A DNA stretch of 64,000 nucleotides from Dietzia alimentaria 72. GTDB taxonomy: Bacteria > Actinomycetota > Actinomycetes > Mycobacteriales > Mycobacteriaceae. The notes beneath the pieces are model-generated. The model ran no database searches. It saw only the letters and a list, made by a program, of their open reading frames with translations, and was not told the origin of the DNA. The DNA is taken from the NCBI RefSeq assembly GCF_000226215.1, contig NZ_AGFF01000023.1, positions 310,001 to 374,000 of the forward strand. The letters are read 5' to 3'. Positions within the stretch are counted from its first letter, which is position 1. Each line of letters starts with the position of its first letter. The translations under genes and the position numbers were made by a program. This document shows, in pieces, positions 31,680 to 47,430 of this stretch.

Positions 31680-32508
31680 TTCGACCGGAGTCTCACGAAG
31701 CGCGGCGGTTCTGGGACACCCTGTTGACCATTCTCTGTCGCCGATCCTGCACGGTGCGGCCTATCACGCACTCGGTCTCGACGATTGGAGCTACGAGCGC
31801 ATCGATTGCGACGCGGAGTCCCTGCCGGGTGTCGTGGACAACTCGGCCCCCGATCGTATCGGCTACTCGGTCACGATGCCCGGGAAGTTCGCGGCTCTCG
31901 AGCACGCCGATGAGGTGAGTGAGCGCGCACGGATCGTGGGCAGTGCCAACACACTGGTTCGCAGCGCCAACGGTTGGTACGCGGACTGCACCGACATCGA
32001 CGGGGTGACCGGCGCTCTCGCGGCGTTCGGCGATCTACCCTCGTCTCTTACCGCCGTCGTGCTGGGGGTCGGCGGAACGGCACGACCGGTTCTGGCCGGG
32101 CTCGCTGAGGCCGGAGCTCGACGAATCGTCCTGGCGTCCCGACGGAACAACGCAGGTCCGGCCGCCGAGTGTGGACGGGCGCTCGGGCTCGAGATCGCCA
32201 CCCTCCTTTTGACCGACGAGTCCCTCCTTTCTGAGATCGAGCTGGCGGACGTACTGATCAACACCGTTCCCGAGCCCGGGGTCAGGGAACTGACCGGCCT
32301 CGTCGCGGGCGCACGCCGTCTGTTCGACGTCCTCTACGACCCCTGGCCGACCGCCGCGGGAGCGGTGGCGGCCGAGGCTGGCATCCCGGTGGTCGGAGGC
32401 GACGTCATGTTGCTCAATCAGGCGTTCGGACAGGTGGAACTCTTCACGGGGATGCCCGCTCCCCGCGAGGCGATGACGACCGCCCTGGCGGAGGCGCTGG
32501 GACGCTGA
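31669..32508 (+). CDS. aroE: shikimate dehydrogenase
   Basis: A 279-aa NADP-dependent enzyme reducing 3-dehydroshikimate to shikimate. The shikimate-binding N-terminus has [15 protein letters not shown]. The catalytic Lys is in V-T-M-P-G-K and the catalytic Asp in A-D-C-T-D-I-D-G. The Rossmann loop is G-V-G-G-T-A-R-P. I chose GTG 31669, 11 bases inside mltG, because it places the conserved S-L-S-P-I-L-H at the usual distance. Earlier in-frame starts lie deeper in mltG. The catalytic motif reads V-T-M-P-G-K rather than the commoner V-T-x-P-x-K, a conservative variant. Confidence 0.9.
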   Translation: MAGDSTGVSRSAAVLGHPVDHSLSPILHGAAYHALGLDDWSYERIDCDAESLPGVVDNSAPDRIGYSVTMPGKFAALEHADEVSERARIVGSANTLVRSANGWYADCTDIDGVTGALAAFGDLPSSLTAVVLGVGGTARPVLAGLAEAGARRIVLASRRNNAGPAAECGRALGLEIATLLLTDESLLSEIELADVLINTVPEPGVRELTGLVAGARRLFDVLYDPWPTAAGAVAAEAGIPVVGGDVMLLNQAFGQVELFTGMPAPREAMTTALAEALGR

Positions 32509-32555
32509 GGCCACTCCGGCAGGCCTGATGTGCCCGGCGGCATGCTCTCGTGGGA

Positions 32556-32569
32556 TGATCAGCGACGTG
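32556..32569 (+). promoter_or_regulatory. possible leaderless promoter of aroC
   Basis: A GATGAT hexamer (ending at 32559) stands 7 bases before GTG 32567 and fits the A2/T6 positions of TANNNT but not T1. There is no clear RBS for either GTG 32567 or the alternative in-frame ATG 32555. Confidence 0.25.
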
Positions 32570-33769
32570 CTGAAGTGGACCACTGCCGGAGAATCGCATG
32601 GCCAGGCCCTCGTGACGATCGTCGAGGGTGTCATTGCTGGAGTCGAGGTGACGACCGACGAGATCGCGTCGCAACTCGCTCGTCGACGCCTGGGCTACGG
32701 CCGGGGGGCGCGGATGAAGTTCGAGGCGGACGCCGTGCGGATTCTCGGCGGTGTCCGTCACGGTCTTTCGATGGGTTCGCCCATAGCGATCGAGGTCGGT
32801 AACACGGAATGGCCGAAGTGGGAGCAGATCATGTCGGCGGATCCCGTGGACCCCGACTCGATCGACGACAAGGCGCGTGCCGCGCTATTGACCCGCCCGC
32901 GCCCCGGTCACGCCGATTTCGCAGGCATGCTCAAGTATGACTTCGATGATGCGCGGATGGTTCTCGAGCGCGCGAGTGCTCGTGAAACCGCTGCCAGGGT
33001 CGCTGCAGGAACGGTCGCCAGAGCGGTCCTCCGAGATGTCCTGGGTGTAGAGATCCTCTCCCACGTCATCTCGATAGGTGCGTCCGAACCCTACGTCGGT
33101 CCGGAGCCCGGCTTCCCGGATCTGGAGGCGATCGACGCCAACCCGGTCCGTGCCTACGACACGGAAGCCGGCGAATCGATGATCGCCGAGATCGAGGCTG
33201 CCAAGAAGGCAGGGGACACGCTCGGGGGCGTCGTTGAAGTAGTGGTCCACGGACTACCCATCGGCCTCGGCTCCCATGTCTCGGGTGAGGACCGGCTTGA
33301 CGCCCAGCTCGCCGGTGCCCTCATGGGCATCCAGGCGATCAAGGGCGTCGAGGTGGGGGACGGCTTCGAGACCGCGCGCCGGCGGGGCAGCGCGGCGCAC
33401 GACGAGATGGAGCGTGGAGACGACGGGGTTTCCCGTCGAAGCAACCGTGCCGGAGGTCTCGAGGGCGGAATGACCAACGGACAGGCCTTGCGGGTGCGCG
33501 CTGCTATGAAGCCCATCTCGACGGTGCCTCGCGCCTTGAGCACGGTGGACATGTCCGACGGCTCGGCCGCAACGGCGATCCATCAGCGTTCCGACGTGTG
33601 TGCTGTCCCCGCCGCGGGTGTTGTCGCCGAATCCATGGTCGCACTCGTTCTCGCCCGTGCGGTATTGCAGAAGTTCGGTGGCGATTCGCTCGGGGAGACC
33701 CGTCGCAACGTCAAGGGTTACCTCGACGCGGTCAGCGAGCGGCTGGGCTGGGCGACGGACGAGGCATGA
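32567..33769 (+). CDS. aroC: chorismate synthase
   Basis: A 400-aa FMN-dependent enzyme converting EPSP to chorismate, the last common step of aromatic synthesis. The signature blocks are G-E-S-H-G-Q-A-L near the N-terminus, [20 protein letters not shown], and [11 protein letters not shown]. The C-terminal [12 protein letters not shown] block is intact. Start GTG 32567 gives [12 protein letters not shown], matching the family. ATG 32555 would add four residues and is an alternative. The gene overlaps aroK by ATGA. Confidence 0.95.
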   Translation: MLKWTTAGESHGQALVTIVEGVIAGVEVTTDEIASQLARRRLGYGRGARMKFEADAVRILGGVRHGLSMGSPIAIEVGNTEWPKWEQIMSADPVDPDSIDDKARAALLTRPRPGHADFAGMLKYDFDDARMVLERASARETAARVAAGTVARAVLRDVLGVEILSHVISIGASEPYVGPEPGFPDLEAIDANPVRAYDTEAGESMIAEIEAAKKAGDTLGGVVEVVVHGLPIGLGSHVSGEDRLDAQLAGALMGIQAIKGVEVGDGFETARRRGSAAHDEMERGDDGVSRRSNRAGGLEGGMTNGQALRVRAAMKPISTVPRALSTVDMSDGSAATAIHQRSDVCAVPAAGVVAESMVALVLARAVLQKFGGDSLGETRRNVKGYLDAVSERLGWATDEA

Positions 33770-34317
33770 GCGGCCCGGTACGACCGGTCGCCGTTCTGGT
33801 GGGCCCGCCGGGTGCCGGCAAAACGACGATCGGCCGGAAACTCGCCCGGCGCCTGGGCGTCCCGTTCCTGGATGCCGATCACATGATCGAGGAGTCCGAG
33901 GGGCGCACCATCCCGGAGATTTTCGCAGGTGACGGCGAAGCCGGCTTCCGGGAGATCGAGGAGCGGATCGTCGGAGAAGCCCTGGGATCATTTCCAGGGG
34001 TGCTCTCCCTTGGTGGGGGCGCCGTACTGTCCGCGGAAACCCGCCGCCGGCTGCGCAACCATCGCGTTGTCCACCTGACGCTCGGAGTGGCGGAGGGAGT
34101 ACGTCGGTCGCAGGGCTCCGGCCGTCCGCTCCTCGCGGGTGGCGACGTGACCGCCCGATACCAGGCGTTATTGACCGAGAGAGCGCCCTTGTACCGGAAG
34201 GTCGCCTGGACCACGGTGACCACTGAACGGCGCAGTTCGGGCAAGGTGGTGACGGACATTGTTGACAGACTTGAATCAGGTGACCCTCATCTTCGGAGCT
34301 CCGTAGGACGACCCTGA
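33766..34317 (+). CDS. aroK: shikimate kinase
   Basis: A 183-aa P-loop kinase phosphorylating shikimate. Walker A G-P-P-G-A-G-K-T is at 13-20. Shikimate-binding D-A-D-H-M-I-E, F-R-x-x-E (G-F-R-E-I-E-E-R) and L-G-G-G-A-V are all present. A lid Arg lies in [10 protein letters not shown] 33766 overlaps the aroC stop. The open frame back to 33598 lies inside aroC and is a shadow. It is followed by a 46-base gap and aroB. Confidence 0.95.
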   Translation: MSGPVRPVAVLVGPPGAGKTTIGRKLARRLGVPFLDADHMIEESEGRTIPEIFAGDGEAGFREIEERIVGEALGSFPGVLSLGGGAVLSAETRRRLRNHRVVHLTLGVAEGVRRSQGSGRPLLAGGDVTARYQALLTERAPLYRKVAWTTVTTERRSSGKVVTDIVDRLESGDPHLRSSVGRP

Positions 34318-34363
34318 CGAAGCAGAACGACCGCGCGACACGACCGATGATCTGGAGCAGTAG

Positions 34364-36588
<2,225 letters not shown>

Positions 36589-36659
36589 ACCGCTGTCTTA
36601 TGACCACGAGCGCGGCGCCTCACGGCAGCCCGCTGACGACTCGCTAAGGAGTTCCTACT

Positions 36660-37223
36660 ATGGCGTCCACCGCCGACTTCAAGAACGGCCTCGTCCTCAA
36701 GGAGGAGGGCCAGCTCTGGCAGATCACTGAATTCCAGCACGTCAAGCCCGGCAAGGGCCCCGCGTTCGTGCGGACCAAGCTGAAGAACGTCGTGACCGGA
36801 AAGAATGTCGACAAGACCTTCAGTGCAGGGGTCAAGGTGGAGACCGCCACCGTCGACCGCCGCGATATGACCTACCTCTACCGCGATGGTGAGGACTACG
36901 TCCTCATGGACGAGCAGGACTTCGAGCAGATCAACGTCTCGCCCGCCGTGATGGGGGACGCCGCACGGTTCCTGCTCGAGAACACGTCGGTCCAGGTCTC
37001 GATGCACGAGGGCCTGCCACTGTTCGCGGAGATGCCGGTCGCCGTCGACCTTCTGGTGCAGCACACCGATCCCGGCCTGCAGGGCGACCGCTCGACGGGC
37101 GGCACCAAGCCGGCCACGCTCGAGACAGGTGCCGAGGTCAACGTGCCACTCTTCATCAATACCGGTGACAAGCTGCGCATCGACACCCGCGACGGCCATT
37201 ACCTCAGCCGGGTGAACGACTGA
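36660..37223 (+). CDS. efp: translation elongation factor P
   Basis: A 187-aa three-domain EF-P that relieves ribosome stalling at polyproline. The domain I loop tip reads P-G-K-G-P-A with Lys32. This proline-flanked, probably unmodified loop is the actinobacterial type, and no modification enzyme gene (epmA, earP, ymfI) is in the window. ATG 36660 is preceded by AAGGAGT. nusB follows after 2 bases. The 71-base gap upstream contains no clear promoter. Confidence 0.96.
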   Translation: MASTADFKNGLVLKEEGQLWQITEFQHVKPGKGPAFVRTKLKNVVTGKNVDKTFSAGVKVETATVDRRDMTYLYRDGEDYVLMDEQDFEQINVSPAVMGDAARFLLENTSVQVSMHEGLPLFAEMPVAVDLLVQHTDPGLQGDRSTGGTKPATLETGAEVNVPLFINTGDKLRIDTRDGHYLSRVND

Positions 37224-37225
37224 TC

Positions 37226-37792
37226 ATGTCGGACGAGGTCGATCACCGCCGCCGCGGATCCCGGTACCGGGCACGCAGGCGCGCCGTCTCATTACTGTTC
37301 GAGGCGGAACTCCGCGACGCAGACGTTGTGGAGCTCTCGGAGGAGCGCCGAAAGATGGGTGCGGATTCCCACGAGTTCCACGACGTGGCGCCGTACACGA
37401 TGGAGATCGTCACCGGTGTGGCTGAGCGGTTGGACCGGATCGACACCATGATCTCCGAGCACCTGCGGGAGTGGACGCTGGAGCGACTTCCCGCAGTCGA
37501 CAGGGCGGTGCTCCGCGCCGGCGCGTGGGAACTGCTTTTCGGCACCGACGAGATTGATTCCGCCGTGGTGATCGACCAAGCTGTCCTCCTCGTCTCCGAT
37601 CTCTCCGCCGAGAAGTCGGTGCCCTACGTCAATGCGGTCCTGGACCGAGTTGCGAGCCTGGCGGACCACATCCGGGCGGCTGAACGCGCCGTGTCGAATC
37701 TGCCCGAGTCCGGGGCCCCGGCCGCAACGGGAGGTGACCCGGACGTGTCACAGCCCACGTCCGACACGTCGGAACCGACTACCGGGGACTGA
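37226..37792 (+). CDS. nusB: transcription antitermination factor NusB
   Basis: A 188-aa all-helical RNA-binding factor that with NusE/S10 assembles on boxA of rRNA transcripts. R-R-A-V-S-L-L-F-E-A-E near residue 16 and the C-terminal Y-V-N-A-V-L-D-R block are the family signatures. The last 40 residues are Thr/Pro/Ser-rich and probably disordered. In M. tuberculosis this gene ends one conserved block. Here the pyr operon follows at once, and its -10 box begins one base after the nusB stop. Confidence 0.93.
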   Translation: MSDEVDHRRRGSRYRARRRAVSLLFEAELRDADVVELSEERRKMGADSHEFHDVAPYTMEIVTGVAERLDRIDTMISEHLREWTLERLPAVDRAVLRAGAWELLFGTDEIDSAVVIDQAVLLVSDLSAEKSVPYVNAVLDRVASLADHIRAAERAVSNLPESGAPAATGGDPDVSQPTSDTSEPTTGD

Positions 37793-37798
37793 TATAGT
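37793..37798 (+). promoter_or_regulatory. pyr operon -10 box
   Basis: TATAGT starts one base after the nusB stop. With a start near 37805 the leader would be about 57 bases and would contain the whole PyrR site. No -35 match. Confidence 0.5.
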
Positions 37799-37817
37799 TC
37801 CATCCCGAAAGCTATCC

Positions 37818-37852
37818 CTTTAACGAGCCGTCCAGCGAGGCGGACAAGGAGG
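37818..37852 (+). promoter_or_regulatory. PyrR-binding RNA element overlapping the pyrR RBS
   Basis: The leader carries CTTTAACGAGCC followed by GTCC-AGCGAGGC-GGAC (37830-37845), matching the conserved PyrR-binding core (C-A-G-n-G-A-G-G in a loop closed by a short stem). AAGGAGG (37846-37852), the Shine-Dalgarno of pyrR, abuts the stem, and there is no terminator hairpin. This is the layout described in mycobacteria, where UMP-bound PyrR blocks translation rather than causing attenuation. Confidence 0.75.
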
Positions 37853-37861
37853 TGGTGATCG

Positions 37862-38443
37862 GTGAGCGCTGACGGTTCGCATTCGAACTCGGTGTCACTC
37901 TTCACGTCCCACGACGTCGCCAGGACGGTCTCTCGTCTGGCACATCAGATCATCGAACGCACGGCTGCGGACGCGCCTGACTCGGGCCGGGTGATCCTGC
38001 TCGGAATCCCCACACGAGGCGTACCGCTCGCCACCCGCCTCGCAGAACGAATTCGCGAGTTCAGCGGGGCCGATGTGTACGCGGGTGCGCTCGATGTGAC
38101 CCTGTACCGAGACGACCTCGCCGGGGGCCCGCACAGGCCTATGAATCCCATGCGTGTCCCGTCATCGGGGATCGACGGGGCAACCGTCATCCTGGTCGAC
38201 GACGTCCTGTTCTCGGGCCGCACCATCCGAGCTGCGTTTGACGCGCTGCGCGATCTGGGCCGACCCGCTCGCGTCCAGCTGGCCGTGTTAGTCGACCGCG
38301 GGCATCGCGAACTGCCGATTCGGGCCGACTATGTCGGCAAGAACGTTCCCACCTCCCGCGACGAGGGTGTTTCCGTTCAGCTGACCGAGATCGACGGTGT
38401 CGACGCGGTCGTGTTACACCGGCCCGATCCAGAGAGGCCCTGA
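37862..38443 (+). CDS. pyrR: bifunctional pyr operon RNA-binding regulator/uracil phosphoribosyltransferase
   Basis: A 193-aa PyrR. It binds pyr leader RNA when UMP is high and has uracil phosphoribosyltransferase activity. The PRPP loop [15 protein letters not shown] is at about residues 108-122. [10 protein letters not shown] and the L-Y-R-D-D-L block are PyrR-specific. GTG 37862 lies 9 bases after AAGGAGG. Two nearer GTG codons are out of frame. It overlaps pyrB by one base (TGATG). A PyrR-binding site lies in its own leader, so it is autoregulated. Confidence 0.95.
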   Translation: MSADGSHSNSVSLFTSHDVARTVSRLAHQIIERTAADAPDSGRVILLGIPTRGVPLATRLAERIREFSGADVYAGALDVTLYRDDLAGGPHRPMNPMRVPSSGIDGATVILVDDVLFSGRTIRAAFDALRDLGRPARVQLAVLVDRGHRELPIRADYVGKNVPTSRDEGVSVQLTEIDGVDAVVLHRPDPERP

Positions 38444-39384
38444 TGAAGCATCTGCTCTCCGCCGCGGATCTCGATCGCGATGCGGCGCTGTCCATCCTCG
38501 ACGAGGCGGCGCGACTCAAGGAGATGCTGCTGGGCCGCGAGGTCCGCAAACTCCCGACGTTGCGAGGAAAGACCGTGCTCACGGTCTTCTACGAGAACTC
38601 AACCAGGACCCGTGTCTCCTTTGAGACCGCCGGGAAGTGGATGAGCGCGGATGTCATCAATGTCTCCGCCAGCGCCTCGTCCGTCCAGAAGGGCGAATCG
38701 CTGAGGGACACCGCTCTCACTCTCACCGCGATCGGTGCCGACGCGCTGATCGTCAGGCACCCGGCCTCCGGATCAGCCCAGCAGATCGCCGGTTGGGTCG
38801 CACCCGGAGGGAACGGGCCGTCGGTGATCAACGCCGGAGACGGGATGCACGAACATCCGACCCAGGCACTGCTGGACGCGATGACCATTCGGGAGCGCCT
38901 CGGGGGCATAGCGGGCCGACGAGTCGTGATCGTGGGCGACGTTCTGCACTCCAGGGTCGCCCGCTCAAACGCTCTACTGCTCTCTACCCTGGGTGCCGAG
39001 GTCGTGCTCGTCGCGCCTCCGACGTTGCTTCCCGTCGGCGTCGAGACGTGGCCGGTGCGCGCATCCACTGACCTCGATGCGGAATTACCCGGTGCCGACG
39101 TCGTGATGATGCTTCGTGTGCAGGCCGAGCGGATGAACGGCGGCTTCTTCCCGTCGGCCCGTGAATACGCGGTGCGATACGGGCTCGGTCCGGCACGCAC
39201 GGCCGGGCTCGGCGACCAGGTGGTCGTCCTCCACCCAGGTCCCATGGTCCGCGGAATGGAGATCGGTTTCGACACGGCCGATGCCACGTCTTCCGCGATC
39301 CTGCAGCAGGTGACCAATGGTGTGCACGTCCGTATGTCGGTCCTGCTCCACACACTTGTCGGAACGGAAGGAAACACCGAGTGA
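38443..39384 (+). CDS. pyrB: aspartate carbamoyltransferase catalytic subunit
   Basis: A 313-aa enzyme joining carbamoyl phosphate and aspartate. The carbamoyl-phosphate motif S-T-R-T-R-V-S-F-E lies at about residues 52-60. H-P-T-Q-A-L-L-D and H-P-G-P-M-V-R-G follow. No regulatory pyrI is present, as is normal in actinobacteria. The gene is coupled to pyrR (TGATG) and overlaps pyrC by GTGA. Confidence 0.97.
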   Translation: MKHLLSAADLDRDAALSILDEAARLKEMLLGREVRKLPTLRGKTVLTVFYENSTRTRVSFETAGKWMSADVINVSASASSVQKGESLRDTALTLTAIGADALIVRHPASGSAQQIAGWVAPGGNGPSVINAGDGMHEHPTQALLDAMTIRERLGGIAGRRVVIVGDVLHSRVARSNALLLSTLGAEVVLVAPPTLLPVGVETWPVRASTDLDAELPGADVVMMLRVQAERMNGGFFPSAREYAVRYGLGPARTAGLGDQVVVLHPGPMVRGMEIGFDTADATSSAILQQVTNGVHVRMSVLLHTLVGTEGNTE

Positions 39385-40697
39385 GCACCGCCCACGACCC
39401 GCCCCTGCTTCTCCGCGGGGTTCGCCCATACGGGGAGGGGGACCCTGTCGACATTCTGGTCAGCGATGGACTCATTGCCGCAATCGGCACTGACGCCGGC
39501 GAGCGGTTGCCCGCCGATACGCAGGTCCACGATCTCGCTGGCGCGGTTCTTCTCCCGGGTTTCGTCGATCTCCACACGCATCTACGCGAACCCGGCCGCG
39601 AGGACACCGAGACCATCGCCACCGGATCCGCTGCAGCCGCGCGCGGCGGCTACACCGCCGTGTTCGCGATGGCCAACACCCAGCCGCCGCAGGACAACCA
39701 GACGGTGACCGACTCGGTGTGGCGCATCGGGCGCGAGGTCGGACTCTGCGATGTCCATCCCGTCGGAGCCGTCACCGTCGGTCTGAAGGGTGAGCAGCTC
39801 ACCGAGATGGGCCAGATGGCCTCCGGCGAGGCGCGGGTGAGGCTTTTCTCCGACGACGGCATGTGTGTCTACGACCCGCTGGTCATGCGCCGCGCACTCG
39901 AGTATTCGGCAGGTTTGGGCGTGCTGATCGCCCAGCATGCCGAGGAGCCACGTCTCACGCACGGTGCGGTGGCTCATGAGGGCCCCAATGCCGCACGGCT
40001 CGGACTGACCGGCTGGCCCAGGTCCGCTGAGGAATCTATTGTCGCCCGGGACGCGATCCTCGCCCGGGACGCCGGTGCCCGCGTGCACATTTGCCACGCG
40101 TCGACTACCGGCACCGTGGAGTTGCTTCGGTGGGCGAAGGAACAGGGGATCTCGATCACGGCCGAGGTCACACCACACCACCTTCTGCTCGACGATTCCC
40201 GTCTCGATACGTACGACGGCGTATACCGGGTCAACCCGCCCCTTCGGGAGGCACACGACACCCTCGCCCTTCGCCAGGCACTGGTCGCCGGAGTTATCGA
40301 CTGCGTCGCGACAGATCACGCCCCGCACGCTGCGCAGGACAAGTGCTGCGAGTTCGCGGCAGCCCGGCCGGGAATGCTCGGGCTCGAAACCGCATTGCCC
40401 ATCATCGCTGCACTGCTGGTCGAGACCGGCGACATGACGTGGCGTGACCTCGCCCGGGTCATGAGTGTCCGACCGGCCGAGATCGCCGGACTCACGGATC
40501 AGGGTCGGCCGATCGAGGTGGGAGAGCCTGCCAACCTCGCCGTCGTCGACCCCGACTCACCGTGGACCGTGGTCGGTGACGAACTCGCGAGCCTGTCCGC
40601 CAACACCCCGTACGAGGGAATGACCTTCGCGGCCAGTGTCGTGGGAACCGTGTACCGGGGCCGCATGACCAATCGTCAAGGAGAGGTCATCGAATGA
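39381..40697 (+). CDS. pyrC: dihydroorotase
   Basis: A 438-aa class I amidohydrolase that cyclises carbamoyl aspartate. The metal motif [10 protein letters not shown] is at about residues 60-69. F-S-D-D-G, H-I-C-H-A-S-T and C-V-A-T-D-H-A-P-H carry the remaining His and Asp ligands. It overlaps pyrB and the next gene by 4 bases each. Length and motifs are typical of the pyrBC-linked actinobacterial enzyme. Confidence 0.97.
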   Translation: MSTAHDPPLLLRGVRPYGEGDPVDILVSDGLIAAIGTDAGERLPADTQVHDLAGAVLLPGFVDLHTHLREPGREDTETIATGSAAAARGGYTAVFAMANTQPPQDNQTVTDSVWRIGREVGLCDVHPVGAVTVGLKGEQLTEMGQMASGEARVRLFSDDGMCVYDPLVMRRALEYSAGLGVLIAQHAEEPRLTHGAVAHEGPNAARLGLTGWPRSAEESIVARDAILARDAGARVHICHASTTGTVELLRWAKEQGISITAEVTPHHLLLDDSRLDTYDGVYRVNPPLREAHDTLALRQALVAGVIDCVATDHAPHAAQDKCCEFAAARPGMLGLETALPIIAALLVETGDMTWRDLARVMSVRPAEIAGLTDQGRPIEVGEPANLAVVDPDSPWTVVGDELASLSANTPYEGMTFAASVVGTVYRGRMTNRQGEVIE

Positions 40698-41239
40698 GTC
40701 AGAACTTCTGGACCGTTGTCGTCGTCGTCGCACTGTTCGTGGGATTGCTCGGGCTGATGGCACTCGGGTGGCGCAACAGGACCCGACGCCAGTCGGGTTT
40801 GTTCTACGAGCTGCCCAAACTCCCCGCTGATCCCGGAGAGATAGTGCTCGGCCCGCTCAGTGGCGTCTACATCGGCAGCACCGAGGCGGGGGATTGGCAC
40901 GCTCGGATCGCCCGCGCTCCTCTCGGCCACCGCTCGGCAGGAACTATCACCGCACACACCGGCGGAATCCGGTTCGAACTCGCCGGGCACACCGTCTGGA
41001 TCCCGCGCACGGATCTGGTCGACGTGCGGCGCGAATCGGCGCTGGCCAACAAAACCGTGCCCGGGGGTGGCATTCTCGTCGCCCGCTGGCAGGTGGAGGG
41101 TGATGACGGCCGAACGTTCATCGACTCCGGTTTCCGCGCCGACGACAAGGACACCTACCCCCGCTGGGAAGCGCTGCGCGGAGACGCCACAACCGATCAG
41201 CCAGACACCCCCCGCTCCACCACCGAGGAGAAGCAGTGA
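40694..41239 (+). CDS. membrane protein with PH-like soluble domain in pyr operon
   Basis: A 181-aa protein with one N-terminal membrane segment (about residues 6-26), a short basic loop, then a beta-rich domain of about 115 residues and a disordered acidic tail. It corresponds by position to M. tuberculosis Rv1382. The beta-rich body ([12 protein letters not shown] and [11 protein letters not shown]) looks like a pleckstrin-homology-type sheet, but this is by eye. The ATGA overlaps on both sides show it is a fixed member of the pyr operon. Its function is not known to me; no catalytic motif is seen. Confidence 0.85.
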   Translation: MSQNFWTVVVVVALFVGLLGLMALGWRNRTRRQSGLFYELPKLPADPGEIVLGPLSGVYIGSTEAGDWHARIARAPLGHRSAGTITAHTGGIRFELAGHTVWIPRTDLVDVRRESALANKTVPGGGILVARWQVEGDDGRTFIDSGFRADDKDTYPRWEALRGDATTDQPDTPRSTTEEKQ

Positions 41240-42443
41240 CATCGCACAGCACCACACCAGCCGCACCGGGGGCACCGCAGCCCGCCGCGCTCGTCCTCGA
41301 GGACGGTCGCATCCATCGCGGCACCGCCTTCGGTGCTACCGGCACCACCCTCGGTGAGGCCGTGTTCACCACCGCCATGTCGGGCTACCAGGAGACCCTG
41401 ACGGACCCGTCGTACTGCCGCCAGATCGTGGTCACCACCGCACCACAGATCGGTAACACAGGTTGGAACGACGAGGACGGCGAGTCGCTCCTCGACGGCG
41501 TCGACGGCGGCGGTCGTATCTGGGTGTCCGGGTTGGTCATCCGTGATCTGTCCCGCCGGACTTCCAATTACCGGGCACAGCGCAGCCTTGAGACCGAGAT
41601 GATCGCGCAGGGGACGATCGGCATCGCCGGTGTAGACACCAGAGCGGTCGTCCGCCATATCCGCGACCGCGGCGCCATGAAGGCCGGGATCTTCTCCGGA
41701 GCGGATGTGACCGACGACGCATCGATGCTCGCCACAGTAAGGTCCCAGGATTCGATGGCCGGGGCGTCGCTGTCAGCCGAGGTCACGACCGAAGCGGCAT
41801 ACATCGTGGAACCCGAGGGCGAGCCCCGCTTCTCGGTGGCCGCGCTGGATCTCGGAATTAAAGCCAACACACCCCGAATGCTCGCGGAGCGGGGTGTCCG
41901 GGTCCATGTGATCCCGGCCGAATCAACACTGGAGGATGTTCTCGATCTGGACGTCGACGGGGTATTCCTGTCCAACGGCCCCGGCGATCCGGCAACGGCC
42001 GACCAGGCGATCCACCTCACCAAGGAGGTCCTCAGCCAGGGCATCCCGTTCTTCGGGATCTGCTTCGGCAATCAGATCCTCGGCCGGGCACTCGGCCTCG
42101 ACACATACAAGATGCAGTTCGGGCACCGCGGCACCAACATCCCGGTGATCGAGAAAGCTACCGGGGCGGTGGCGATCACTTCGCAGAACCACGGTTTCGC
42201 GCTGCGCGCACCCGAAGCGGAGACCTGGGAGACCCCGTGGGGTACCGCGACCGTCACCCACGTGTGCGCAAACGACGGCACGGTCGAGGGCGTGGCCCTG
42301 ACCGACGGTTCCGCGTTCTCCGTCCAGTACCACCCGGAAGCTGCCGCGGGCCCCCGTGACGCCGCCAACCTCTTCGACCGCTTCGTCAGCCTGCTGGGCT
42401 CCTCCGCAGGCGGCTCCGACGACTCCAGAAAGGGCTCGAACTG

Positions 42444-42444
<1 letters not shown>
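41236..42444 (+). CDS. carA: carbamoyl phosphate synthase small (glutaminase) subunit
   Basis: A 402-aa subunit that hydrolyses glutamine and passes ammonia to CarB. The N-terminal CPSase domain has [11 protein letters not shown]. The C-terminal class I amidotransferase has nucleophile Cys276 in G-I-C-F-G-N-Q (L-G-H-Q in many other families) and Q-Y-H-P-E-A near the end. GTG 41236 overlaps the preceding gene. The product serves both arginine and pyrimidine synthesis, and no arginine-specific copy is in the window. Confidence 0.97.
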
Positions 42445-45802
<3,358 letters not shown>

Positions 45803-45806
<4 letters not shown>

Positions 45807-46678
45807 CCGGCACCGCGTCGGTGCGGGTCTCCTTCGGAACACGCCTACACCAAGCGGTCACCGACCGCGGGAACCTCTGTGTAGGGATCGATCCCCACCC
45901 GGAGCTGCTCCGGGCATGGGGGCTCGGCGTCGACGCGTCCGGGGTCGCCGATTTCTCCAAGAGATCGATGGAGGCGTTCGGCGACCTCGTCCCGGCCATC
46001 AAGCCGCAGGTCGCGTTTTTCGAGGAACACGGTTCTCATGGCCTGGCGGTTCTCGAGGACCTCCTGGGCTCCATCGGGGAGACGGGGGCGCTGTCGATCG
46101 CCGATGCCAAGCGAGGCGACATCGGTTCGACGATGGCCGGGTACGCACGTGCCTGGCTGCGAGACGGCTCCCCGTTGGCGTGCGACGCGCTGACGGTGTC
46201 CCCGTACCTCGGGGTTGGTTCACTCGATGCGGCATTCGATGAGGCCGTCGCCTCAGGGCGAGGCTTGTTCGTCCTGGCTCGCACTTCGAACCCGGAGGCG
46301 GGCGCACTCCAGGGCGCCGCCGTAGGAGGAGGGACCGTCGCTCAGTCGGTGGTGGATGAGGTCGGACGACGCAACTCCACGGCAAGCGTCGCCGGCACCG
46401 GTACGGGGAGCCCCTCGCACGGGTCCTTCGGAGTCGTGGTGGGCGCGACCGTCGCCGACCCGCCACTGCTGGACTCGCTCGGTGGTCCGGTCCTCATGCC
46501 GGGCGTGGGGGAGCAGGGAGGGACTCTCGAGGACGTGCGTCGCATCGCCGGGTCCGCATTGGGGCAGACGTTGGTCAACATCTCACGTCACGTGCTCAAG
46601 GCCGGTCCGGATGTCGGGGCGATGCGTGACGTCGTTCTGGATCTGGCATCGAAGTACAGGTTCAGCGACGAGCCGTGA
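45803..46678 (+). CDS. pyrF: orotidine 5'-phosphate decarboxylase (type 2)
   Basis: A 291-aa TIM-barrel decarboxylase forming UMP. The active-site [10 protein letters not shown] motif is of the longer type 2 (mycobacterial/myxococcal) class. C-V-G-I-D-P-H-P-E near residue 27 and M-P-G-V-G-E-Q-G-G near the C-terminus fit this class. ATG 45803 overlaps the carB stop. The longer open frame from 45689 lies in carB and is rejected. It is the last gene of the pyr operon. Confidence 0.96.
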
Positions 46679-46835
46679 GTAGCCCTGCACCACAGTGGGT
46701 CACCGGAGTCTCACTGTTCACGGTTCACTGCCCCAGGTGTGCCGCCGCTCGTGGAATTTAGGACATTTCAAATCGCGTCGGGAAGCATCCGGGGCTATCC
46801 TGCCAGTAGGCTCAACATGCCAATGCGCAGTTCAG

Positions 46836-46860
46836 ACGGGGTGCTACGTCAGCACCCCGT
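46836..46860 (+). terminator. perfect 10-bp hairpin after pyrF
   Basis: ACGGGGTGCT-ACGTC-AGCACCCCGT is a perfect 10-bp stem with a 5-base loop, about 160 bases after pyrF and about 20 bases after two -10-like hexamers. No U-tract follows. It could terminate the pyr operon or be the first stem of a leader or small RNA. Confidence 0.55.
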
Positions 46861-46924
46861 TGGGGTACGAGGTCAGATGGCCGCGTACTGTTGCCAAGGT
46901 CATCAGGCTCGGTGCTGTGGACGC

Positions 46925-46945
46925 CTTCCGCTAGGGAGTCGGAAG
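46925..46945 (+). repeat. second hairpin upstream of mihF
   Basis: CTTCCG-CTAGGGAGT-CGGAAG forms a perfect 6-bp stem and 9-base loop, 155 bases before the mihF start. Confidence 0.4.
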
Positions 46946-47099
46946 CACCCGGGTACGGTGAGTACGAGGGAGCGCCCGCTCTCGACGTGATCCGCATACC
47001 GCGGACGCGCCGGGGACGGTCACCGCACACCAATCGTGGATGTCCTACGGTGGACACCCGCGTGAGTCATGAGACACACACGAACGAGACGGAGGAATT

Positions 47100-47423
47100 G
47101 TGGCCCTTCCCCAGTTGACCGATGAGCAGCGCGCTGCTGCTCTGGAGAAGGCGGCTGCGGCCCGTCGCGCCCGGGCAGAGCTCAAGGAGCGCCTGAAGCG
47201 TGGCGGCACCGACCTCAAGCAGGTTCTCAAGGACGCCGAGAGCGACGAGATCCTCGGCAAGATGAAGGTCTCCGCACTGCTCGAGGCTTTGCCGAAGGTT
47301 GGCAAGGTCAAGGCTCAGGAGATCATGACCGAGCTTGAGATCGCGCCGACGCGTCGTCTGCGTGGTCTCGGTGACCGCCAGCGCCGCGCGCTGCTCGAGC
47401 GGTTCGACTTCACGGTCGACTGA
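47100..47423 (+). CDS. mihF: integration host factor, actinobacterial type (mIHF)
   Basis: A 107-aa nucleoid-associated DNA-binding protein of the mIHF/sIHF family, unrelated in fold to E. coli IHF. An N-terminal long charged helix ([17 protein letters not shown]) is followed by a helix-two-turn-helix-like domain with [10 protein letters not shown] and the C-terminal [12 protein letters not shown]. The GTG start has GGAGG 4 bases upstream. It is essential in mycobacteria and lies next to gmk there too. The long structured upstream region suggests dedicated control. Confidence 0.95.
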   Translation: MALPQLTDEQRAAALEKAAAARRARAELKERLKRGGTDLKQVLKDAESDEILGKMKVSALLEALPKVGKVKAQEIMTELEIAPTRRLRGLGDRQRRALLERFDFTVD

Positions 47424-47430
47424 TCGACGA

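Larger units (their letters stand above)
46679..47099 (+). other. 421-base structured non-coding region upstream of mihF
   Basis: No credible gene. The region holds an AT-richer patch (46753-46772), two -10-like hexamers, TATCCT (46796-46801) and TAGGCT (46807-46812), two perfect hairpins (46836-46860 and 46925-46945), a third small inverted repeat TGTCC/GGACA (47041-47056) around a -10-like TACGGT (47046-47051), and the mihF RBS. It may carry a small RNA or a long structured mihF leader. Confidence 0.45.

Noticed and set aside
46739-46990. 83-codon frame in the pyrF-mihF gap
   Set aside because: No RBS, Arg/Cys-rich shadow-like composition, and it runs through a perfect hairpin.
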